Position numbers and translations under genes: made by a program
Shown: positions 11,964 through 22,445 of the stretch, piece by piece
How positions within the stretch are numbered: position 1 is the stretch's first letter
How the letters are laid out: every line of letters begins with the position of its first letter
Source of the DNA: Branchiostoma floridae
Lineage: Eukaryota; Chordata; Leptocardii; Amphioxiformes; Branchiostomatidae
NCBI RefSeq assembly: GCF_000003815.2
Contig: NC_049979.1
Coordinates: 479,837 to 543,836, forward strand
Length of the DNA stretch: 64,000 nt
Direction: 5' to 3'
The notes under the pieces: generated by a model
What the model was told of the DNA's origin: nothing
What the model saw: the letters and a program-made list of their open reading frames with translations, nothing else
Database searches by the model: none

Positions 11964-12474
11964 GAATCAGCGCTCCGCCCGACAATAACCGCCAGGGTTA
12001 TTGAAGTCAGCTATGGACACAGCGCAGGTGGTCGCTGTTGTCAGCGTGTACAGCTATTTATAACCACCAATCCTGCAACGCCGGAGAGATGCACACTCCT
12101 AACTCCAAAGCGCCATTGATGAAATTTTGAAGTACTCTTACTTTTGTGGCCAGCAAGCAGGGAGAGAGCACGGCGGAAGCAATCTCCGAGCAGATGTGTG
12201 GCTTCGACTTGTTCATACGCAACTGTGTAGCTGCTCCCCTTAACGCTGTTAGAAACATGCAATGTGAATAAAAAATACTGTGCTAGCCTCCATTTTGGAC
12301 GTGTTACGTGGTTGTTTCTTATCATTTGATGGCGACCCTCGCCCGACAATGTTAGTGAGTGTGACGACGACTTGTTGCCTGGATGACTAGCATGGTGAAC
12401 CGTATTATGCAAAAGGCGGCTATTCCAGTGATGCAGATTATTGATACAGACTTGCCTACAAGCAGATGGTTCGT

Positions 12475-13060
12475 ACAAGCAACGGAGCCGAACCCTACAT
12501 CTGCTTGGAGCTTACGGAGGACTTTGTTGACTCTATATCCGTCCATTCCAGTGACGAAGCCGCACCCTACATGTGCTCGGAGCCGAACCCTACATCTGCT
12601 CGAAGCCGAACCCTACATCTGCTCGGAGCTGAACCCTACATCTGCTCGGAGCTGAACCCTACATCTGCTCGGACCTTGTTGACTCTATATCCGTCCATTC
12701 CTGTGACGGAGCCGAACCCTGCATCTGCTCGGAGCCGAACCCCACATCTGCTCGGAGCCGAACCCTACATCTGCTCGGACCTTACGGCGGACTTGTTGAC
12801 TCCATTCCAGTGACGGAGCCGAACCCTACATCTGCTCGGACCTTACGGCGGACATGTTGACTCCATTCCAGTGACGGAGCCGAACCCTACATCTGCTCGG
12901 ACCTTACGGCGGACATGTTGACTCCATGCCTGTGACGGAGCCGAACCCTACATCTGCTCGGACCTTACGGCGGACATGTTGACTCCATTCCTGTGACGGA
13001 GCCGAACCCTACATCTGCTCGGACCTTACGGCGGACATGTTGACTCCATTCCAGTGACGG
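12475..13060. repeat. Minisatellite with 61-bp units and a 23-24-bp sub-repeat
   Basis: The phrase 'tgacggagccgaaccc' recurs at 12811, 12872, 12933 and 12994 at an exact 61-bp period, with 'tgacgg' again at 13055. Upstream (about 12555-12690) the core 'ccgaaccctacatctgctcg' repeats alone every 23-24 bp. As 61 is not a multiple of 3, a repetitive protein is unlikely; the open frames are by-products. Confidence 0.9.
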
Positions 13061-13195
13061 CCGGCACGGCGGCCGTGAGACTGCCCGGAACGTCTGGAAT
13101 GCCAAACACAGCGCAGCCGGATGCGATAGCAGGGTCGTAACCCTGATGAAAGAATCCCTTTCACTCATTCACTTTCAGCACCACGGGGCTGGGTC

Positions 13196-13375
13196 CTGGG
13201 AGGCCGTGTGTGTCGCTTGTTTGTGTGTGTGTGTGCGTGCGTTAATGTGCGTGTGCGCGTGCCTATGTTTGTACGTACGTACGTGCTTGTATGTGTGTGC
13301 GCGCCTGCGTGTATGTGTGTGTGTGTGCGTGTCCGTGCTTAGGTGCATTTATGTGTGTGTGTGTGCGTGTGCTAC
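13196..13375. repeat. GT-rich microsatellite
   Basis: Interrupted (GT)n with GC and TA steps, including the alternating 'gtacgtacgtac'. Alternating purine-pyrimidine of this kind can adopt Z-DNA, which is inference only. Confidence 0.85.
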
Positions 13376-13589
13376 CTCGGAGGTAAAAAAAAATGAAATG
13401 ATAATAAAACTGACTTTGACGATGACTTTATGATGGAAAATTCACGCAAAACGTAATAATGTGACTAAAATGCCAAAAAAGCGTAAAAAGATTAGTTTTT
13501 TATCGATGAAATTCCTTGAGCGCTCTGACAGACCGCTCGCCGGCCGCAGTGACGCAGCTTCAGGGAGGTACCAAAGAGCGTCAGTATGA

Positions 13590-13782
13590 TAATCTCCAAG
13601 CAGATCCTACAATGGCATAAGGTAGTACCAAACTGGCCAAGGAGTGTAGTCAGCCAAGAGGTGTACTATACATTTGCAATGTTTGCCCGGTAGCGAAACA
13701 CACTCCTATGCCGACGTCACTCCTCTGGCAGCTTTTGATACTATCTTATGCTACCGTAGGATCTGCTTGCAGATTCCATTAT
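13590..13782. mobile_element. Foldback MITE (AATCTCCAAGCAGATCC ends)
   Basis: The 5' side carries AATCTCCAAGCAGATCCTAC and the 3' side GTAGGATCTGCTTGCAGATT. The word agtatga flanks both sides (13583-13589 and 13783-13789), a possible decayed 9-bp duplication (cagtatgat / tagtatgag, 7 of 9). The CTCCAAGCAGA terminus is shared with the 11194 element, suggesting one superfamily. Confidence 0.7.
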
Positions 13783-14131
13783 AGTATGAGTCTACGCGAT
13801 GGTTGGGTGACAACAGGATAGCCGGGAAGAGTCATCTCAGCTGACACCACTCTTGCAGGCACGGCCTCCGGGCCATTCCGATCATCTATATTTTAAGTGC
13901 CAAAATAAATTGGACGGGTTCGGCTTCTCATTAAAGCCACATCAGAAGGAATCGATGCTCGGAAGCGCCATTTGACACATCGATCTCGGTTCAAAAGTGT
14001 CTCACGACCACGCAAGACGGCTTCGCCCGGCGGAAGAAATGTTAATAAAAGAAGGAAGGAGAAGCGGTTAAAAGTGTGGCAGGAGTGGCTGTTGGCGCGC
14101 TGAGTAATTAGAGCCCGTGGTACCTGAAATG

Positions 14132-14277
14132 TAGCCTCTACCAGGCTCCGTGGATCGGTAGAATCATTATCCTCACGACTTACTCTTCTGGCTGGCTAAC
14201 TCCCCTAGCGTACTATAGACTCTATTTGTCCAATTTCTACAATTAGACCACCGATCCACGAAGCCTGGTAGAGGCTA
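14132..14277. mobile_element. Foldback MITE (TAGCCTCTACCAGGC ends), exact 9-bp target duplication
   Basis: Starts TAGCCTCTACCAGGCTCC and ends CCTGGTAGAGGCTA, with GTGGATCGGT / ACCGATCCAC just inside. The target duplication cctgaaatg is exact (14123-14131 and 14278-14286). At 146 bp it is the shortest of its group. The same terminus appears at 19081-19277 and throughout the minisatellite at 19278-19735. Confidence 0.9.
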
Positions 14278-14904
14278 CCTGAAATGGCCGGCGGAGCGCC
14301 GTGTGCATCCCGGTGCGTTTGATGCGCGGGGAGACAGCGCCAGTCTCGAGGCGCTCCGAGCGGCTCTGCATGACTGATACCGCAGGTCGATAAGCACCGC
14401 GCTGCGCCGGTGGGCGGACACTTTCACTTTTCAAGCGAAAGTGTCTTCCTCACAAAAACAGCTGACTACTCTCCGATGAGATAACGGGCCATCAACCCTG
14501 GCAGCCCGTCGGGAAGCAAACTTGTCTGAGTCTAAACTTTCACAGAGAAGAGTTCGTGCTCAGTACACCGCGGAGCGGTAATACTAATAGGATAGGATGT
14601 AGTTTTCTCTCTGTCTGAGCACTAGAGCATTAAAACTTCCCAATCGCCCTGCAATCGCATTTCCTCCTTGGCTGAAATGTTGCGGACGGAAAAACCCATT
14701 TTCGCCGCCCGCGCAGAACGAAGGCCGAAGCCGTTACGTGATAGCCGGAGGGATGCGGTCCTCGCAACGATCGTTTGTTCTGGTCGATTCAATCCTGAAC
14801 GCGCTCCTGTGAACTTGCGGGGGCACGGAACATTAATATCGGGTGTCGACTCGCGCCGCCCGCGGCGGGCCGCGCTCCGGGCAGCTGATGGATGGGACCG
14901 GGGA
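14278..14904. other. GC-rich unique DNA before the minisatellite
   Basis: No recognisable gene. Palindromic 'ctttcacttttcaagcgaaagtg' lies around 14421-14443. A long open frame begins at 14668 but owes its length to the following array. Confidence 0.4.
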
Positions 14905-15835
14905 GGAAACAATCAGGACGATCCCATCTCTCTCGTCCTCGCAGACAAATGGGCCTGGCCTGGCGCGCACAGGGAGCGTACAGGGAGCGCACGGAGAGCG
15001 CACAGGAACCGCACAGGGAGCGCACAGGGAGGAGACAATAAGGACGATCCCATCTCTCTCGTCCTCGCAGACAAATGGGCCTGGCCTGGCGCGCACAGGG
15101 AGCGCACAGGGAGCGCACGGGGAGCGCACGGGGAGCGCACAGAGAGGAAACAATCAGGACGATCCCATCTCTCTCGTCCTCACAGACAAATGGGCCTGGC
15201 CTGGCGCGCACGGGGAGCGCACAGGGAGCGCACAGGGAGCGCACGGGGAGGAAACAATCAGGACGATCCCATCTCTCTCGTCCTCGTAGACAAATGGGCC
15301 TGGCCTGGCGCGCACAGGGAGCGCACAGGGAGCGCACGGGGAGCGCACAGGGAGCGCACGGGGAGCGCACAGGGAGGAAACAATCAGGACGATCCCATCT
15401 CTCTCGTCCTCGCAGACAAATGGGCCTGGCCTGGCGCGCACAGGGAGCGCACAGGGAGCGCACGAGGAGCGCACAGGGAGGAGACAATCAGGACGATCCC
15501 ATCTCTCTCGTCCTCGCAGACAAATGGGCATCGCCTAGCGCACAGGGAGCGCACGGGGAGCGCACAGGGAGCGCACGGGGAGCGCACAGGGAGCGTACAA
15601 GGAGCGCACAGGGAGGAGACAATCAGGACGATCCCATCTCTCTCGTCCTCGCAGACAAATGGGCATCGCCTAGCGCACAGGGAGCGCACAGGGAGCGCAC
15701 GGGGAGCGCACAGGGCGTGCACGGGGAGCGCACAGGGAGGAGACAATCAGGACGATCCCATCTCTCTCGTCCTCGCAGACAAATGGGTATCGCCTGGTGC
15801 GCAAAGGGAGCGCACAGGGAGCGCACAGGGGGGCC
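14905..15835. repeat. Two-level minisatellite (about 104-bp unit plus 11-bp steps)
   Basis: A core phrase 'aggacgatcccatctctctc' recurs 8 times, at 14915, 15041, 15156, 15260, 15386, 15490, 15625 and 15749. The spacings are 126, 115, 104, 126, 104, 135 and 124 bp. They differ by multiples of 11, because each unit holds a variable number of 'agcgcacaggg' 11-mers; the last two are 2 bp short because their core lost 2 bases. Several frames on both strands stay open across the array, including one of 397 codons. I regard these as repeat translations, not a protein. Confidence 0.9.
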
Positions 15836-17867
15836 ACACTCGCCGGTTTTTACCTCCGTAAAGAATGACGTACTCCGTGAATAGTTTCATTTGGCTGGTT
15901 AGTCATTGGGCAATTGAATGAAGACCTTAATTGCACATACACACATACCCACTGGGTTCAGTACAGGTCGTAACAAAATATACATGAATTGACAATACAC
16001 AAGAATCTTATTCTACTATGTGAATCCGACTTCTTCTCGCTTCTTTGTGATATTGAAAAATGTAGGAACAGATATGCTTTATAAGTAAAGGTTTGTCTAG
16101 ATTCATGAGGAATATAAATTTGTGTATATTACACTTAGTTTTATGAATTTTGGACAATGTACTTCGTACTAGGTGGCAGACGGTCACTGAAACGTCGGTA
16201 TTTAAGAGTACTTGCTTGTGTATGAAGAAGTTTGTTATCAAAGGGCAAGTATCGTTTTGGGGCTCCTCTTTTTGTGTGTCTACCTGTGTTACCTGATAGT
16301 TGTGGTCAGCGTAACAGCGTAAGAACGGCCGGATGGATGGAGATGGTACTTGGTATGTTCGTAGGTTTGGGGAACACAAAGGTCAAGGTCGATTATATGG
16401 GCGTCCTGGCGGCTTTCCTTGGTAATGCAGCGGAACGTCTGGTGTTTGTATCTTTTTTCCTGGACTTGATTTTTTTTAATGCCAGATAGCTTTCAGTCAC
16501 GAAAAGCGGTGTGGGTTTCTATGGTCCCCCTAATTGCTTTGACTTGCTAGCATAGTTCTGCTTCTGAACTGAAACATCTCGCGATTGATGTAGATGTAAT
16601 GACAGATGTTCGGGGCGAGTTTTGCGAGTCTCTCGTCGCCAGGCGTATCGATCTGGAGCAGCGGGCGTTGGGGCGCTGCGGGCAGGCAGGCGGGCACGTC
16701 GCATCGCGCTGAAACACCTGTGTGCGCCACGGGGAAGGAGAGATGCAAGGGCGCAGGAAAGACATGCCGTCTATCTTAGAGGGGAAAGCAAGCCGCGCCA
16801 TCGATCGGTTACTGCCTGGAACACATCACAAAGATTCCACATCAAACAGAAGACTTGTTACCGCCTGAAGGTCACGGACGAAGTACTTCTCGCAACTTCT
16901 CTGTATCTCCGACGTACACTGTTTTCTTGGGAGAGCATTTTTCATCAATGAAAGGCAGAAATAACTTGCAGTTGTGGACACAGAGTCAGTGTGTCAACTG
17001 TCAAGGCAATTACAATCGCAGCGCAACAAAACAGAGCTTAAGAAAGCCTTAAAACGAAGACAAATTTGAGTTGAGTGAAGGCTTTTCACAATCAAAATCA
17101 TAAGTGAAGCTCGTCTACATTTAAAACGTTTAGAACTAACCGCCGACAAAGGGGTGAAACAGACCGACATCGATCGCTTTCTGCACGGAGCACATCACAA
17201 AGACTCGCCTACGGAAAAAATGACTTGTCACGGACGAAGCGCTTTGCCAACTTTTCCGTGTCACCGATGAGCGATAGTGAAAATATTATTATCCATCAAC
17301 GAGGAAAACGACAAAGGCGCGCTCTAGTATAGTAATTTATTATACAGTCCCTCAACAAAAAACTGAATAAAGTTTAAGACAATGACAAACTTAAGCTGGT
17401 TAACGGCTTCTTAGAAATAAAATTAAAGCTTTTTGTGAGTGCTGCTGTTAAAAACGTTTTGCAGTACAACATTGTCTTGGTCTTTGTTCACAAGTGATAG
17501 AGGATGAATAATAAAATCTAACATCAGTCACTATTGAAAGATAGTGGATGTTGTCTGAAACGTCTGACCATTTTCAAAAATTTCCAGCTGCTTTATCAAC
17601 TTTTGTATTGTGTATTACACTACCCGTTTTAATTGGGGTATAACAAAATATAAAAAAGGTGGAAAAATAGACAAGAGAGACAATAGTTTTTTTCACTTTT
17701 TTTTTCAACATTTCAAATAAAATACAACAGAAGAAGGAAAGAAAAAGGGATGTGGATGTCTAATTGAATTTAAGTTAAGCTAGTCTAAATGCAAAATATT
17801 CAGATTTAGGACAACTCAGACAACATATTGTTTACGTAGGCAAGCAAGCGAGCGAGGGCGAAAGTTG
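15836..17867. other. Intergenic DNA, no gene recognised
   Basis: AT-rich with a GC-richer island at 16600-16780. Around 16790-16925 and 17160-17270 there is a diverged direct repeat ('catcgatcg...', 'cacatcacaaaga', 'gtcacggacgaag'). No domain-bearing open frame is visible. Confidence 0.45.
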
Positions 17868-18033
17868 TACTCTCTAAGTAGAGGTTAGGCTCCGGCTGTT
17901 TTTTAGTCGTTTTTATCGGGCTTTCTATTTTGTATTGTTTCTTGAAGTCCGCCAGCCAAAGTTAGGTTTTGACAATACAAGATACAATACAAAATAGAAA
18001 GCCAGACAAAAACGACTAAAAATCGTTAAAAAA
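17868..18033. mobile_element. Foldback MITE, copy 2 of the 11194 family, 3' end incomplete
   Basis: Starts TACTCTCTAAGTAGAGGTTA and continues GGCTCCGGCTG, TAGTCGTTTTTATCGGGC. The 3' arm stops after CAGACAAAAACGACTAAAAA. A 'gcgagcgag(g/t)gcgaaagttg' sequence flanks both sides (about 17848-17867 and 18045-18064), so the element sits between an imperfect 20-bp direct repeat. Confidence 0.75.
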
Positions 18034-18958
18034 ACAGCAAGCAGGCGAGCGAGTGCGAAAGTTGGGCCCAGCTTGAGTTTGTGCGACACCATCTAATCCT
18101 GGCAGAAAGAACGCGCTAGCTCCAGCCGTCATCGCATCACGTAGGCGCGCTCTGTCGTGTCGCACAGATGAAAGGAAAGATCGGGTCACGGCGGGGCCGC
18201 TTTTCTCTCGCCGCTTCCTGACAACCGCCTCTGACGCGCGTGCGATCAGGTGGCTCTCTACAGACGGCACAGGTGATCACTGCGGATCCCTCCCCGCGGG
18301 GACCGAGCTTCAGTCGCCGTAATTGCACCATACAGGAACACCGGCGGGTCGGGTCCGTGTGGACCGCGCGCTCTCGGGAATAACTACACAGGACGCGCGC
18401 ACAAAGCGCCCCGTTTCATCCCCGTAAGAAGGGAGGAAATGAAGAATATGAAACGCTTCCTCGGCCCACAGTAGCCTGAGTAGGCGTACTTCTTTTGGAG
18501 GTGAAAGTAGATTAGATACCTAAAGGATGGTGAATGGTTTGAGGTAACTTTCCACAAGTCACCGAGCCCTAGATTCGAGATACGAATCAATCTTACTACG
18601 ATTTTAAGACGTTTCTATCTCTGAGTGTAGTATGGTGTGCCGAACGTGGGGGTCGAATAGAGAGTTTCTTTAAAAATTCATACCGTGGTGAAATTTCTAA
18701 CGTTACGTGTTGCCCTTGCACTTAAACTTTCTCCCGAAGTTGAAAAATGTTGCATTGTGCAGACCAGACGCCAACACTAACCGCTCACCTGGTGTATTTT
18801 TTCCAGCACAGAACAAATTTACAGGTGAATATTTTCTGTTCTGGTGCGAGCCATCGGGCCTAGCTTTCTCCAGGCCTTCATACGGAGGTACGGGGATAGT
18901 AGAATTCGGCACAAAATAGGGAAACTGGTCAGGGTAGTACACGCTAAGGTTAGTGGCT
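18034..18958. other. Intergenic DNA, GC-rich on the left side
   Basis: No gene recognised. The part 18060-18400 has many CpG and may be regulatory; the rest is ordinary AT-richer sequence. Confidence 0.4.
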
Positions 18959-19049
18959 GTGCGGCCGGTCAACTCCTTTCGTAGCAAAACTCCCCCGGCA
19001 AATTATTCTCCCTATATAACAGCCAGCGAAGCCAGTCTGGTAGAGACTA
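18959..19049. mobile_element. Foldback-element remnant, second copy of the 10257 type
   Basis: Carries GCGGCCGGTCAACTCC at the left and CCAGTCTGGTAGAGACTA at the right, as at 10257-10370. Only one terminus is clearly recognisable. Confidence 0.4.
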
Positions 19050-19080
19050 GGCGGGCCGGTGTGCAGCTGTGGTACGTCAC

Positions 19081-19277
19081 TAGCCTCTACCAGGCTCCAA
19101 ATGTAGCTGGAAAAATAGTAGAAATTGGCCAAATGAGATAGAAAATACGCCAGAAAATACACCAGAGGAGTTAGATGGCCGAAAAGCAAAGCTTCCTTAG
19201 GTCACAAACTGTATTTTCTGTCTTATTTGGCCACTTTCTACTTTTTTCCAGCGACCTGTGGAGCCTGGTATAAGCTA
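19081..19277. mobile_element. Foldback MITE (TAGCCTCTACCAGGCTCC ends)
   Basis: Starts TAGCCTCTACCAGGCTCC, then GGAAAAATAGTAGAAATTGG...; the 3' arm carries GTATTTTCTGTCTTATTTGG...CCAGCGACCTGTGGAGCCTG and ends ATAAGCTA. The left flank is gtacgtcac (19072-19080). The same 9-mer follows the element end in later array units, for example at 19700-19708, so a 9-bp target duplication is supported although the immediate right flank reads gtacgacct. Confidence 0.8.
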
Positions 19278-19735
19278 GTACGACCTGTGGAGCCTGGTAT
19301 AAGCTTACAGCGACCTGTGGAGCCTGGTAGAGGCCGGCTAGTGTGTCACCATACGACGTGCCCCGGGATTGATATGCACAGGAGCGACCTGTGGAGCCGG
19401 GTATAAGCTTCCAGCGACCTGTGGAGCCTGGTAGAGGCTTCCAGCGACCTGTGGAGCCTGGTATAGGCTAGTACGTCCTGTGGAGCCTGGTAGAGGCTAT
19501 TGCGACCTGTGGAGCCTGGTAGAGGCTAGTACGTCACCATGATACGTGACCCGGGGATTGATATGCTCAGGAGCGACCTGTGGAGCCTGGTAGAGGCTAG
19601 TACGACCTGTGGATCCTGGTAGAGACTAGTACGTCACCATGATACGTGCCCCGGGGATTGATATGCACAGGAGCGACCTGTGGAGCCTGGTAGAGGCTAG
19701 TACGTCACCATAAGAAGTGCCCCGGGGATTGATAT
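19278..19735. repeat. Minisatellite built from a MITE terminus plus its flank
   Basis: About ten copies of 'gacctgtggagcctggtaga' follow the MITE at 19081-19277. Two unit types occur: a short one of about 30 bp (the MITE end alone) and a long one of 71 bp that adds 'gtacgtcaccatgatacgtg' and 'ccccggggattgatatgcac'. Spacings of 100 and 71 bp between long-unit landmarks (19531, 19631, 19702) fit one long unit with or without one short unit. Confidence 0.85.
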
Positions 19736-20119
19736 GCACATGAGCGCGTCAGTGGGCCGCGGCAGCATCTCATGCATCCTGCCGCCTATAGATCATCGCA
19801 GAGATCAAAGCGGCGATTCCGGCGGTGTGCGACACGCAAGGCTGTGCGGATTCCCGCCCAGTCACCAATAATGCGCTGCCGAGGAAGGCCTTAGCCTTTA
19901 TCGCACCAGGAAATCTGTCCATGTCATCACATGTAGCTGTTTGGAGAAGGCGATCTCTGACAAGCGCTTCATCAAAAACCGCACGGGCGATGAACGTGCC
20001 GGCAGCAGGTTTCAAAGACAATTTTGATTTGGCGCAACGATTTCTCGCCAGCTTTTGAAAAGTAAACAAGTATAAGGTAGGCTGGAGATTGGGGTTGCGC
20101 GTCGTGGCAGGCGGATAAC

Positions 20120-20605
20120 ACCTTCAGCACCAGGGACAGGGACGGGTGCGGAGGTACATGCCGAGGAAATGCCCGCCAAAACTGCCGAACGCTCCGCTAT
20201 TTTTAAAACTTTTATCTTATATAGAGAAGGCACAGTAGTGTACGTGTCGGCATTTGCCTTTTATGTTTGAAAGAACCATACATAACCAAACATAAAGATT
20301 ACAATCTACCGATTTGCAACTTTCAAACTCCCCTTTCAGGAAGAGCAGCGTCAGCACCATGGACAGGGACGGATGTTGAAACAAAGGCTACGGAAAGCTC
20401 GGGAAAAAAGGCGCAAGCGTTCAGCAAGTGTTTTTTTTTAACACCCCCCCCCCCCCAAAAAAAACTATAGATTTCATTTGCTGTGAGGACACTGTGGTGT
20501 TGCTTCCCACCTTTCAAGTTTGAAGAAACCATACATAACCTTACGTAAAGCGTTAAGATAACGATCCACCGATCTACATGTTTGCAAAACTCCCCTTTCA
20601 TGTGG
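20120..20605. repeat. Tandem duplication, about 230-250 bp
   Basis: Shared landmarks: 'ggacagggacgg' (20134 and 20361), 'aaccatacataacc' (20274 and 20527), and 'aactcccctttca' near the end of each copy. The second copy also contains a T8 run and a C15 run at about 20443-20457. Confidence 0.7.
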
Positions 20606-21714
20606 AGGCGCACTGCGCCACTACTGGTGGCCTCCTTCACGCCAGAACCGCTGAAACGATCCAGCGACCTTCCTGTGACATTGTTGATGATCTCAGTTGT
20701 GCCGAGGGAACGCGACGGTTCCGAGTAAAACGCAGGTTTGGCCAGGATTTCACGGAGAGTCTTCGTGCGCGCATACTTTCCCTTGGAAGTCAGCCTCCTG
20801 TGTACACCTTTTGGGTGACTCTGGGTGACTGGAGTGTTTCTATGGATTTGGGGGGGCTGATTTTCTTGTTTCTTTACTCCTTATTTACCACAAAACACAA
20901 AACAATGTGTTTGTTTTATTCGTTTATTCTGTCCATAGTTGTTTTAACAACAAAAGTGTGCCATTCAGCGTTGTCAAGCGCTGCAACGCACTTAGGGATT
21001 TTTGTTGGATCAATCAACTAACAATTATAATCGTTATCATACTAAGAAAAATGCAACAAAGTCCTTAAAGCGGGAGTATGAAAAAGAGACTGGTTGGCAG
21101 CTTGCCGCCTTAGCGTGACGATGTTTGCTTGCGCTCGGCAGGAGTGACAGATCGCCCCGTCACGTGTGCCCGCCGGCCGCCTTCCCGACGATTGAACCCC
21201 TCGCCTCGGGGGGCGGAAGACGAGGATGCTGTCTCATTAAGATTTCGTGCTTCTGATGTTGTGACATTTTGTCCTCCCGCCATTAAAAGCACTTTACTCC
21301 GTCGCTATCGCCGCCGCCGCGTGATGGGCGGGTGCCCGGGGCGATGCCGCCATTAGCATAATTGTCGCGCTTTAAAGCTGATATCCCGAGAAATATGACT
21401 GCAGCAAGTCGCCAAACATCGCAAAGTGCTACGGCAGCAAACTTGTGTGGGACGAGGCGATTTATTCTGGAGCGGCAAAACTTTTTAAAGCCCTTTTTTG
21501 AAAGCTGTATCAGCCTGAAACTGACAGGCTTTAGATCATAGCTTCCACAGACTTTTGTTTCTCCACATCAACTTTCCCTTCCGAAAGAGTACTTTTTAAA
21601 ACCTTCCGCAAACTCAATTTAGGTATTTAGCTACAGCAAGGGGATTAAATTAAATATAACCACCTTGGCTTCAGATTCTTTATTTGTTACGGGGTTAGGC
21701 GGTGTGTGTGTGTG
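20606..21714. other. Intergenic DNA, no gene recognised
   Basis: Several short open frames without domains. A CpG-rich patch at 21110-21370 has no repeat and may be regulatory. Confidence 0.4.
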
Positions 21715-22190
21715 TGGGGGGATGGGGGAAGCGTGTTTGTCTCGGGACCGAGTGGTCTTGAGGTCGAATCCGGCTGCCGTGCTACCAATCTTGTGCCCTT
21801 GGGAAAGGCACTTTACACGACTTTCCTTACTTAACTCAGGGTAAAATGAGTACCTGGCTAGGGCCGTCCCTTGACTAGGACGTTAGATGGAGGTCCATGT
21901 ATGGGGAGAGCCATACCCCATGCACGTTAAAGAACCCCCACACGTGTGATGGTGCGGTGTGCGATGGAGCAAACCCTTCTGTCTGGAGTTGGTGATTCAC
22001 TACAAATCACCCGGACTGAGGCCTGGCAAACCTTCGTGCCGTATCAGCCATACGGTGAATTACATCATTCACCATGCCCCGGAGAGGAGATAGGCGCCGC
22101 CAGGGGACTAAAAGCCTGTTGAGTCAGCATAACATGTTGTGCTGCCCCTACGGCTGATTAATCAACTAATGATGATGAAATGATGACCAG
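21715..22190 (+). repeat. tRNA-derived SINE
   Basis: A tRNA-like head with a B-box-like 'aggtcgaatccg' (21761-21772) precedes the body 'gtgcccttgggaaaggcact', 'ttaactcagggtaaaatgag', 'gttaaagaaccc', ending in 'atgatgatgaaatgatgac'. Related bodies occur at 26840-27125, 30650-30775 and (minus strand) 33685-33800. This body type is, as I recall, common in invertebrate deuterostomes and molluscs. Confidence 0.75.
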
Positions 22191-22335
22191 GTTTACAGGA
22201 TACCACTGTAAGTTTTGAAACATCTGTGTTTCCTTGCAGTGACCTCTCGCCACAACATCATCACACCTGCGGATATATGTTGCATCTTGTATTGACTATG
22301 GTTTCAACCATTGTTCTTATCGCAATGTCAAGAAG

Positions 22336-22445
22336 AGCTTCTTTATTGCGCGACAATTGCAACAGGTACAATGTAAGGCAACTTGTAAATACATGACAGT
22401 TGAACTACATGTATTCACTCTCACTCACTCACTCACTCACTATTG
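22336..22445 (-). repeat. LINE 3' tail and adjoining CACT microsatellite
   Basis: 'tttattgcgcgacaattgca' followed by 'acaggtacaatgtaaggcaa' is the reverse complement of the tail at 11655-11712. A (TCAC)n run follows at about 22411-22441. Confidence 0.5.

Noticed and set aside
21761-21772. tRNA gene suggested by a B-box-like word
   Set aside because: The surrounding sequence does not fold as a cloverleaf and continues into a SINE body.
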